A program made the position numbers and the translations under genes. The notes beneath the pieces are model-generated. The model ran no database searches. It had not been told where the DNA came from and saw only the letters and a program-made list of their open reading frames with translations. This document shows, piece by piece, positions 1 to 5,865 of a DNA stretch of 5,903 nt. Numbering within the stretch: the stretch's first letter is position 1; each line of letters starts with the position of its first letter. Origin of the DNA: Coriobacteriales bacterium (GTDB taxonomy: Bacteria > Actinomycetota > Coriobacteriia > Coriobacteriales > UBA8131); contig JAIRTN010000128.1 of the NCBI GenBank assembly GCA_031254905.1, positions 1 to 5,903 of the forward strand, read 5' to 3'.

Positions 1-18
1 GGGAGCGCGCGGTTTTTT
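1..18 (+). terminator. Possible tail of an upstream rho-independent terminator
   Basis: The window opens with a very GC-rich run (GGGAGCGCGCGG) directly followed by six T residues at 13-18. This is what the 3' arm and U-tract of an intrinsic terminator look like. The 5' arm would lie before the window, so pairing cannot be checked. The T-run also sits just upstream of the candidate -10 at 21-26, so it could simply be promoter spacer DNA. Confidence 0.25.
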
Positions 19-26
19 GTTATAGT
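18..26 (+). promoter_or_regulatory. Candidate extended -10 promoter for the EF-G-like gene
   Basis: TGTTATAGT fits the extended -10 pattern TGnTATAAT, with TATAGT matching the hexamer at 5 of 6 positions. A -35 at normal spacing would fall at or before the window edge and cannot be assessed. Transcription would start near position 33 and give a leader of about 70 nt before the TTG start at 103. The rpoD -10 region carries the same hexamer on its plus strand. The call rests on one hexamer and its position. Confidence 0.4.
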
Positions 27-35
27 GATACCCAT

Positions 36-82
36 GTGTTTTCTCACAAACACCCGGTAATCGAGAGGGCCTGTGAGGCCCT
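36..82 (+). promoter_or_regulatory. 5' leader with two perfect hairpins before the EF-G-like gene
   Basis: Hairpin 1 has arms GTGTTT (36-41) and AAACAC (48-53) with a 6-nt loop. Hairpin 2 has arms AGGGCCT (66-72) and AGGCCCT (76-82) with a 3-nt loop. Hairpin 2 ends five bases before the Shine-Dalgarno sequence AAGGAGG at 88-94. If transcription starts near 33, hairpin 1 would lie almost at the 5' end of the mRNA and could protect it. Hairpin 2 would sit just upstream of the ribosome landing site. No known riboswitch class is recognisable, and a role in controlling translation is inference. Confidence 0.4.
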
Positions 83-87
83 GTCAT

Positions 88-94
88 AAGGAGG
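88..94 (+). promoter_or_regulatory. Strong ribosome binding site fixing a TTG start
   Basis: AAGGAGG is a near-perfect Shine-Dalgarno sequence, 8 nt before TTG at 103. It lies inside the longer reading frame that begins with GTG at 73. It therefore decides for the TTG start and shortens the protein by ten residues to MAAPSTEQ. Confidence 0.8.
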
Positions 95-102
95 CGGTTG
101 AG

Positions 103-2169
103 TTGGCAGCTCCGAGTACTGAACAGGTCCGCAACATCGTCCTTGTAGGACAGGATGGGGCAGGTAAGACTTCCTTTGCAGAAGCCATGCTTCATCTCTC
201 TGGTAAGACCTCACGGCTTGGCACGACCCACGACGGCAAGTCCAATCTTGACTATGACACCGAGGAAATCAAGCGACAATTTACTATCTCGACCGCCATC
301 GCGCCCATCCCCCATAAGGGATTTAAGATTAACGTGCTTGATACCTCCGGTTCCGACGACTTTCTCGGCGACACCATCGCCGCCATGGAGGCCGTCGAAA
401 TGGCGCTCTTTGTTGTCGATGCCGTTGCCGGGCCGCAGATTAACACAACCAAACTCTGGCAGGAAGCCGAGCGCGAGCGGTTGTGCCGCGCAATCTTCAT
501 CAATCACATCGACCGCGAGCACGCCGACTACGACTCCGCGTTTGCAAACCTCGTCGCGCAGTACGGTCAGCGTGTTGGCGCAGTAACCATTCCCATTGGT
601 GTGGATAAGGACTTCAAGGGCGTCATCGACGTCATCCGTATGAAGGCTCGTTACCATGAGGGTGGGAAGGAAACCATCACCGACATTCCCGCCGAGTATG
701 CCGACGCTGCCCGCGCTGCCCGCGACAAACTCTGCGACCTTGTTGCCGAGGCCGATGACGAACTGATGATGAAGTATCTCGACGGCGAAGAACAGCTTAC
801 GCAAGAGGAACTCGAAAGCCTGCTCGGCAAGGCCATCGCCCAAGAAATTTTCATTCCAGTATTTGTTGGTTCCACGCTCATCGAACAGGGCATCGAGGGC
901 ATCATGGACGACATCGTTACCTACTTCCCCGCCCCGGACGCGCACGGCCCCATCCCCACCACCGACGGCGGTGAACTTCATATCGACGAGGCGGGAGAGA
1001 CTGCCTGCTTTGTTTTCAAGACCCTCTCCGATGCCTTTGTGGGACGCCTGAGTTTCGTAAAAATCATCAGCGGTGTGCTGGAGCCGGGCGCGGAACTGCT
1101 CAATGCCGCGTCGAAAAAGAAGGAACGCGTCGCGCATATCTATGTCATGTGCGGCAAAGAAACCAATGACGTGAAGTCCGCGAGAGCGGGAGACATCGTC
1201 GTTATCCCCAAACTTGACGCGCATACGGGCGACACGCTTTCCGCCTCCGGAAAATTCGAGATAGCCCCCCTCCCCTTCCCCAAACCGCTGTATCCGGTGG
1301 CCATTGAGGCCGCCAATCAAAAAGACGAGGACAAGCTCGGCGATTTTCTGGCGAAGTACGCCGAAATAGACCCCTGCGTCACGTTGCACCGCGACGAACA
1401 GACCCACCAGACGATACTGACGACCCTCGGCGAAGGCGCCGTTGACCTCATCTTGTCTCGCATGAGGGAGCGCAACAATGTTGAGGCTAAACTGCTTGAA
1501 GTCAAGGTGCCCTACCGCGAGACCATTCGCAAGACGGCACAGGCGCAGGGCCGGCACAAGAAGCAAACCGGCGGCGCCGGGCAATTTGGCGACTGCTGGG
1601 TGCGCCTTGACCCGAATCCGGGCGGCGGCTATGAGTTCCTCGATGAAGTTGTTGGCGGACGTATTCCGCGCGGCCTCATACCCGCGGTGGACAAGGGCAT
1701 CCGTGACGCGATGGTGGAAGGCTTTTTGACCGATGACCCCTTTGTCGATGTGAAGGCCGCTGTCTACGACGGTTCTTATCATCCGGTCGATTCCAACGAA
1801 ATGGCCTTCAAGCAGGCAGGACGCTTGGCGTTTCGCAATGCCTGCGAGAAGGCGGAGCCCTATATTCTTGAACCGATGGCGAATCTCGAAGTCACGGTGA
1901 CTGAAGAATACGCGGGGACCATCATGGGAGATTTCTCGGTTCGCCGTGGCCGCGTCGCCGGCATGACGACAGACGAGAACGGGCGCACGGTCATCAAGGC
2001 CCGCGTACCCTACAAAGAGGTCGTCACCTACGCGCGCGATTTGCGCTCGATGACGCGCGGCATCGGCTCATACGCCATTGAGCTGGAAGGATACGAAGAA
2101 GTTCCCGGCGATGTCTCTCGAAAACTCGTCGCCGACTATCAGACACGCCGTGAGGAAGGAAACAAATAG
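103..2169 (+). CDS. Elongation factor G-like translational GTPase (EF-G2-type paralogue)
   Basis: This is a 688-residue cytoplasmic translational GTPase with the full EF-G domain order: G domain with G' insert (about 10-295), domain II (about 300-390), III (about 395-470), IV (about 470-586) and V (about 587-672). Visible motifs are the P-loop GQDGAGKT (16-23), the switch I Thr in KRQFT (T61), G3 DTSG (80-83), G4 NHID (134-137), the domain IV signature QTGGAGQFGD (488-497) and the loop SYHPVDSNE with H560. Canonical EF-G has DTPGH and NKxD. Here Pro becomes Ser82, the catalytic switch II His becomes Ser84, and the G4 Lys becomes His135, so GTP hydrolysis or guanine selectivity is probably altered. 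No rpsL, rpsG or tuf genes are nearby, which also argues for a paralogue of FusA. The TTG start is chosen because AAGGAGG (88-94) lies 8 nt upstream. The in-frame GTG at 73 lacks a ribosome site and lies in a hairpin loop. The exact role, whether translocation, recycling or stress translation, is unknown. Confidence 0.9.
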   Translation: MAAPSTEQVRNIVLVGQDGAGKTSFAEAMLHLSGKTSRLGTTHDGKSNLDYDTEEIKRQFTISTAIAPIPHKGFKINVLDTSGSDDFLGDTIAAMEAVEMALFVVDAVAGPQINTTKLWQEAERERLCRAIFINHIDREHADYDSAFANLVAQYGQRVGAVTIPIGVDKDFKGVIDVIRMKARYHEGGKETITDIPAEYADAARAARDKLCDLVAEADDELMMKYLDGEEQLTQEELESLLGKAIAQEIFIPVFVGSTLIEQGIEGIMDDIVTYFPAPDAHGPIPTTDGGELHIDEAGETACFVFKTLSDAFVGRLSFVKIISGVLEPGAELLNAASKKKERVAHIYVMCGKETNDVKSARAGDIVVIPKLDAHTGDTLSASGKFEIAPLPFPKPLYPVAIEAANQKDEDKLGDFLAKYAEIDPCVTLHRDEQTHQTILTTLGEGAVDLILSRMRERNNVEAKLLEVKVPYRETIRKTAQAQGRHKKQTGGAGQFGDCWVRLDPNPGGGYEFLDEVVGGRIPRGLIPAVDKGIRDAMVEGFLTDDPFVDVKAAVYDGSYHPVDSNEMAFKQAGRLAFRNACEKAEPYILEPMANLEVTVTEEYAGTIMGDFSVRRGRVAGMTTDENGRTVIKARVPYKEVVTYARDLRSMTRGIGSYAIELEGYEEVPGDVSRKLVADYQTRREEGNK

Positions 2170-2181
2170 GCTTGCCTCTCA

Positions 2182-2208
2182 GGAAGTGACGCCTGAATCA
2201 TCACTTCT
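2182..2208 (+). repeat. Stem-loop between the EF-G-like and ferritin-VIT genes
   Basis: GAAGTGA (2183-2189) and TCACTTC (2201-2207) are a perfect 7-bp inverted repeat, extended by a G-T pair at 2182/2208, with an 11-nt loop. It begins 13 nt after the EF-G-like stop codon. No T-run follows, so a standard intrinsic terminator is unlikely. It could be an RNA-processing stem, a weak attenuator, or a dyad operator for the metal transporter genes downstream. The sequence does not match the IdeR/DtxR or Fur operators as I know them. Confidence 0.4.
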
Positions 2209-2231
2209 AGAGCCCACGCTTGGAATAGGTT

Positions 2232-3116
2232 ATGACATCCGCACTTGATACTGCCACTCGGAGTACGCTGCTCGCGTTCCAGAAAGCCGAGGCGACGGAT
2301 AGCGTCGTCTACGCGCGCATGGCAAAAACCGAGAAACACGAATCACATCGCCACACGCTTGAACAGATAGCTTTGGATGAGCGCGAGCATTACGAGGTAT
2401 GGAAGCGCTACACGGGTGTTGATGTCCCCGCCAACCGCTTCAGGGCAACGCTCTTTACCGTACTCATGATTCTGCTCGGCTACACCTTCGTGCTGCGCCT
2501 CATGGAGCGGGGAGAAGATCGTACTGCCGAGGCCTATGGCAAATTGACCGAGGCGATTCCCGAAATCAAAGAAATCATCGCCCACGAACAAGAACACGAG
2601 GAGAAGCTCATCGCAATGCTGGATGAGGAGCGCCTGCAATACGTCGGCGCCATCGTCCTCGGCCTCAATGACGCCCTCGTTGAGCTGACCGGCACCATCG
2701 CGGGTCTCACCTTCGCCCTCACCAATACCCGCATGGTTGCCTTGGCGGCAATCATCACCGGTATCGCGGCCACCCTTTCTATGGGCGCCTCAAACTACCT
2801 CGCCGAAAAGGCCGACCATAACCCTCATCCCCTCAAGGCGGCGCTCTACACAGGCGTCGCCTATCTCATCACCGTAACCGTCTTGGTGTTCCCCTATCTC
2901 ATACTCGATGAACACCTCTACCTGCTCGCCTTCGCAATCATGCTGGTCTCCTGCATCTTCATCATCTTCGCCTTTAATTTCTATCTTTCTGTGGCACAGC
3001 GCCTGCCTTTCTGGAGCCGCTTTGGTCACATGGCGGCCATCAGCCTCGGCGTTGCCGCCATCTCCTTTATTATCGGCTTGGCAGCGAAGGCACTTTTGGG
3101 AGTTGATGTCGCATGA
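2232..3116 (+). CDS. Ferritin-like domain fused to VIT1/CCC1 iron/manganese transporter
   Basis: This 294-residue inner-membrane protein has two modules. Residues 10-130 form a ferritin/rubrerythrin-like four-helix domain with candidate di-iron ligands E20, E50 and H53 (ExxH), E92 or E100, and E119 and H122 (ExxH). Residues 138-290 form the VIT1/CCC1 domain with about five membrane helices (near 140-165, 168-187, 203-223, 228-251, 264-289). TM1 carries the family motif GLNDALVELTG, with D147 at the ion-path position. The cytosolic metal-binding insert of plant-type VIT between TM2 and TM3 is absent, leaving only about a dozen residues, so the N-terminal domain may replace it. The layout matches MbfA-type proteins, which export iron using the ferritin-like domain to capture or oxidise Fe(II). 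Iron or manganese efflux is therefore the likely role. N188 occupies a place where I expect Glu in TM2. The ATG has only a weak ribosome site (GGAATAGG). The gene overlaps the next one by four bases. Confidence 0.88.
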   Translation: MTSALDTATRSTLLAFQKAEATDSVVYARMAKTEKHESHRHTLEQIALDEREHYEVWKRYTGVDVPANRFRATLFTVLMILLGYTFVLRLMERGEDRTAEAYGKLTEAIPEIKEIIAHEQEHEEKLIAMLDEERLQYVGAIVLGLNDALVELTGTIAGLTFALTNTRMVALAAIITGIAATLSMGASNYLAEKADHNPHPLKAALYTGVAYLITVTVLVFPYLILDEHLYLLAFAIMLVSCIFIIFAFNFYLSVAQRLPFWSRFGHMAAISLGVAAISFIIGLAAKALLGVDVA

Positions 3117-4384
3117 CCGCCATCCAGATTGCCTCCATCGCCATCTTCGTCGGTGTTATGGCGCTTATCGTAAGTGAGAAGATACACCGCACGCTCGCCG
3201 CCCTCATGGGCGCGGTAATCGTCATCGCGAGCGGCATCGTGCCTTTTGAGACGAGTATCGAACACATCGACTTCAATACGCTTGGCGTACTCGTCGGTAT
3301 GATGCTCTTTGTCACCGTCATGAAGCGCTCCGGCATCTTCGAGTATGTCGCCATCAAGGCTGCCAAACTCGTCAAGGGCGACCCGTGGCTCATCATGATT
3401 GCGCTTGCGCTGATAACCGCCGTACTCTCCGCTTTGCTCGACAACGTGACGACGGTTTTGCTTATCGGCCCGATGACCTTCATGATATGCAAGGAACTCC
3501 GCCTCAACCCCGTCCCCTTCTTCATCACGCAAATCATCGCCTCAAACATCGGCGGAACCGCAACCCTCATCGGGGACCCGCCCAACATCATGATTGGCTC
3601 CGCAACGGGCTTCAGCTTCTTCGACTTCATTGCGGTCGATGCCCCTATCGCCGCGGTGATTCTCGCCGTAACACTTGTCTGTTTCCGCTTCATGTACGGG
3701 CGCAAGATGAAGGCCGAGGCCGAGTACCGCGAGAGTCTCATGGAACTCAACGAGAGTGACGCCATCAAGAGCAAGAGCCTTTTTATCAAGAGTATTGTGA
3801 TGATTGTGCTGGTGGCCATCGCTTTTATGCTTCACGGCGTGCTACATCTTGAGTCCTCGGTCATCGCTTTGTCGGCCGCCGCCGTGATGATGCTCATCGG
3901 ACGGCAAGACATCGAGGAGGTAATCCTCGGTGTTGAGTGGTCGACCATCGGCTTTTTTGGCGGCCTGTTTGTCGTCGTCGGCGGCTTGGTCGAAACCGGT
4001 GTCATCGATTTGTTTGCGCAGTTCCTCGTCGAAGCAACGCACGGACAGGAGATTCTTGCCATCTTGGCGATACTCGTGGCCTCCGCGTTTATTTCGGCGA
4101 TACTCGACAACATCCCCTTCGTCGCGACGATGATTCCCGTGCTGATTGCCATGGGTGCAAGCGGCGTTGACATTGAGCCGCTCTGGTGGGCACTCTCGCT
4201 CGGAGCCTGCCTCGGCGGCAACGGCACGCTCATAGGCGCCAGCGCCAACGTCGTACTTTCGGGCATATCGAACCGCGAGGGCTACCCCCTCACCTTCATG
4301 GCCTACCTCAAGGTAGGCGCGCCAATGATGGTCCTCTCCATCGTCATTTCGGGCATCTACCTCGTATTACGTTTTGGCTTGTAA
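3113..4384 (+). CDS. ArsB/NhaD-superfamily ion permease
   Basis: This 423-residue polytopic membrane protein of roughly ten to eleven helices belongs to the ion transporter superfamily that includes ArsB, NhaD, YbiR and the animal P protein. Two internal halves are visible. ALLDNVTT (D110, N111) followed by GGTATLIGDPPN (148-158) is echoed by AILDNIPF (D332, N333) followed by GGNGTLIGASAN (368-379). The Asp-to-loop distances are 45 and 44 residues, as expected for the inverted-repeat fold with two re-entrant loops. A hydrophilic stretch (about 196-224) links the halves. Substrate cannot be read from sequence: arsenite efflux, Na+/H+ exchange or another anion or cation are all possible, and no arsR, arsA or arsC gene is present. 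The ATGA overlap with the ferritin-VIT gene, and GGGAG at 3098-3102 ten bases before the start, point to translational coupling. A shared role in metal or ion homeostasis is inferred from that. Confidence 0.87.
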   Translation: MTAIQIASIAIFVGVMALIVSEKIHRTLAALMGAVIVIASGIVPFETSIEHIDFNTLGVLVGMMLFVTVMKRSGIFEYVAIKAAKLVKGDPWLIMIALALITAVLSALLDNVTTVLLIGPMTFMICKELRLNPVPFFITQIIASNIGGTATLIGDPPNIMIGSATGFSFFDFIAVDAPIAAVILAVTLVCFRFMYGRKMKAEAEYRESLMELNESDAIKSKSLFIKSIVMIVLVAIAFMLHGVLHLESSVIALSAAAVMMLIGRQDIEEVILGVEWSTIGFFGGLFVVVGGLVETGVIDLFAQFLVEATHGQEILAILAILVASAFISAILDNIPFVATMIPVLIAMGASGVDIEPLWWALSLGACLGGNGTLIGASANVVLSGISNREGYPLTFMAYLKVGAPMMVLSIVISGIYLVLRFGL

Positions 4385-4392
4385 CGTGGGTG

Positions 4393-4406
4393 CTTCCTTG
4401 AGGAAG
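4393..4406. terminator. Short hairpin in the convergent gap (possible bidirectional terminator)
   Basis: The 27-bp gap between the two stop codons contains CTTCCT-TG-AGGAAG, which folds as a stem of five or six pairs on either strand. On the plus transcript, CCTTGAGGA (4397-4405) could instead pair with TCCTCGAGG (4416-4424), a 9-bp stem with one G-U pair reaching into the end of rpoD. Neither side has a T-run, so it is not a classical intrinsic terminator. Its position between convergent genes is the main support. Confidence 0.35.
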
Positions 4407-4411
4407 GGTGG

Positions 4412-5761
4412 TTACTCCTCGAGGTAATCCTTCAGCTTGCTTGAGCGGGAGGGATGGCGCAGCTTTGCCAGCGTCTTGCTCTCAATTTGACGGATACGCT
4501 CGCGGGTGACTCCAAACTCACGACCGACTTCCTCAAGCGTACGGGGATGCCCGTCCTCAAGGCCGAAGCGCAAAGAGATGACCTTGCGCTCGCGTTCCGC
4601 CAGCCCGTCAAGCACCTTGCCGAGTTGCTCCTGCAGCATTGAGAAACTCGCGGCATCGGGGGGAACCACGGCGGCACTATCCTCGATGAAGTCACCGAGT
4701 TGGCTGTCCTCCTCCTCACCGATGGGTGTTTCGAGCGAAACCGGCTCCTGCGAAATCTTCTGGATTTCGCGGATACGCTCCGCGGGCATGTCCATGCGCT
4801 CACCGATTTCCTCGGGCGTTGGCTCGCGACCGAACTCCTGTAGAAGCTGGCGCTGGATGCGCACAAGTTTGTTGATGGTCTCAACCATGTGAACCGGGAT
4901 ACGGATGGTGCGCGCCTGATCCGCGATTGCGCGGGTGATGGCCTGACGAATCCACCAAGTTGCGTAGGTGGAGAACTTGAAGCCCTTGGTGTAGTCGAAT
5001 TTCTCCACCGCACGAATGAGCCCGAGATTGCCTTCTTGGATGAGGTCCAAAAAGAGCATGCCGCGACCAACATAGCGCTTGGCAATGGAGACAACAAGAC
5101 GCAGATTTGCCTCGATGAGCTGCTGCTTCGCGTCGAGCCCTACCTGCTCAACGCGGGTGAGGCGACGCTTCTCCCGGCGCTCAAGTTCGACTTTCTTTCG
5201 GTAGGCGTCCTCGAGTTGCGTGGAGGCCTCAAGACCCGCCTCGATTTTCATCGCAAGGTCGATTTCCTCGGCGGCGGTCAAAAGCGAAACCTTGCCGATT
5301 TCCTTGAGATACATACGCACTGGGTCGCCCGTTAACAACACCGCGGTGGAGTCGGAGGATTGGCGCTTCTTCACGCCCTTGCCCGAGCGCATGCTTACCT
5401 TGGGAAGCACCACGTCGATGCTCTCGGCGGATTTTAACTCGTCTTCCGGTATGCCATCCAGTATTTCATCGTCGGAAAGGCCTACTACGTCGTCGTCCTC
5501 GACCAAGGTGATGGTCTCAACCCCGACGGGAACCTCCATCTCCTGTTCGTCAATCTCGCGTTCGACGACGATTCCCTGCGAACGGAGAAAATCAAGAACG
5601 GCTGTCATTTGGTTCTCGGAAAGGTCGTAGTTGGAGAAGAACTCCTTTGCCTCCTCCTCGGCTATAGAGCCGACCTTACCATATACACCAACCAGCTTAT
5701 CAAGTTCCGGCTCAAGCATTTCTATTTCTGGCGCAAATCGCGCAACAGGAGCGTCTGCCAC
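4412..5761 (-). CDS. rpoD: Primary RNA polymerase sigma factor (sigma-70, RpoD/SigA)
   Basis: This 449-residue group 1 sigma factor binds core RNA polymerase and directs it to housekeeping promoters. Domains seen are: region 1.1 (about 16-75, the DNA-mimicking segment found only in primary sigmas); an acidic linker (about 85-118); region 1.2 (about 144-178, [11 protein letters not shown]); a short charged non-conserved region (about 180-210); regions 2.1-2.4 (about 211-283, with [27 protein letters not shown] and the -10 melting aromatics F264, Y266, W269, W270, plus Q273 and T276 for -10 reading); region 3 (284-340); the 3.2 finger with [17 protein letters not shown] (342-358); and region 4 with the -35 helix-turn-helix (408-439, [10 protein letters not shown]). 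The start is GTG at 5761, with AAAGGAAG ending four bases upstream. No dnaG gene lies between it and the window edge. The gene converges with the permease gene. Identity is secure. Confidence 0.97.
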   Translation of the reverse strand: MADAPVARFAPEIEMLEPELDKLVGVYGKVGSIAEEEAKEFFSNYDLSENQMTAVLDFLRSQGIVVEREIDEQEMEVPVGVETITLVEDDDVVGLSDDEILDGIPEDELKSAESIDVVLPKVSMRSGKGVKKRQSSDSTAVLLTGDPVRMYLKEIGKVSLLTAAEEIDLAMKIEAGLEASTQLEDAYRKKVELERREKRRLTRVEQVGLDAKQQLIEANLRLVVSIAKRYVGRGMLFLDLIQEGNLGLIRAVEKFDYTKGFKFSTYATWWIRQAITRAIADQARTIRIPVHMVETINKLVRIQRQLLQEFGREPTPEEIGERMDMPAERIREIQKISQEPVSLETPIGEEEDSQLGDFIEDSAAVVPPDAASFSMLQEQLGKVLDGLAERERKVISLRFGLEDGHPRTLEEVGREFGVTRERIRQIESKTLAKLRHPSRSSKLKDYLEE

Positions 5762-5777
5762 AGTCTTCCTTTCTCGA

Positions 5778-5800
5778 AGGATTGAATCCTATAGTATAGG
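5778..5800. repeat. Two interlocked perfect 13-bp palindromes at the rpoD promoter
   Basis: AGGATTGAATCCT (5778-5790) and CCTATAGTATAGG (5788-5800) are each perfect inverted repeats around a single central base. They share the CCT at 5788-5790, so that CCT can pair with the AGG on either side. The second palindrome contains the rpoD -10 on the minus strand and TATAGT on the plus strand. The first covers the predicted transcription start. The arrangement looks like an operator pair or a symmetrical -10. What binds it is unknown. Confidence 0.55.
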
Positions 5801-5822
5801 GCATTTTCGCGCTGATTGTACC
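5793..5822 (-). promoter_or_regulatory. Candidate rpoD promoter
   Basis: On the minus strand, TATACT (5798-5793) matches the -10 consensus at 5 of 6 positions. With an 18-bp spacer, the -35 would be GGTACA (5822-5817), which matches TTGACA at only three positions. Transcription would begin near 5786, leaving a leader of about 25 nt before the GTG start. The weak -35 and the surrounding dyads suggest that the promoter depends on, or is restrained by, a bound protein. That last point is inference. Confidence 0.5.
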
Positions 5823-5832
5823 GACAATTATT

Positions 5833-5865
5833 ACAAGCTGCCAACAAACCGCCTTACAAACCACC
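5833..5865. repeat. Three related decamers spaced 11-12 bp upstream of rpoD
   Basis: ACAAGCTGCC (5833-5842), ACAAACCGCC (5844-5853) and ACAAACCACC (5856-5865) share a core. The second and third are 9/10 identical, and the first and second 8/10. Starts are 11 and 12 bp apart, close to one helical turn, and the array lies at about -47 to -79 relative to the predicted rpoD start. Direct repeats phased this way are typical of binding sites for a protein that contacts one face of DNA. The small sample means chance similarity cannot be excluded. Confidence 0.4.

Noticed and set aside
73..102. GTG start at 73 for the EF-G-like gene
   Set aside because: No ribosome site precedes it, it lies in a hairpin loop, and the strong AAGGAGG within the extension points to TTG at 103.
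211..1782. Long minus-strand open frame of 523 codons opposite the EF-G-like gene
   Set aside because: It is antisense to a clear, fully conserved EF-G domain series and its translation resembles no family I recognise. GC-rich codon bias on the real strand often leaves such stop-free shadows.
3026..3835. Several minus-strand open frames opposite the permease gene
   Set aside because: They overlap a well-supported membrane protein on the plus strand and show low-complexity or charged compositions typical of antisense reading.
4889..5335. Plus-strand open frame inside rpoD
   Set aside because: It lies opposite sigma regions 1.2 to 3, which are unmistakable, and has no recognisable domain.
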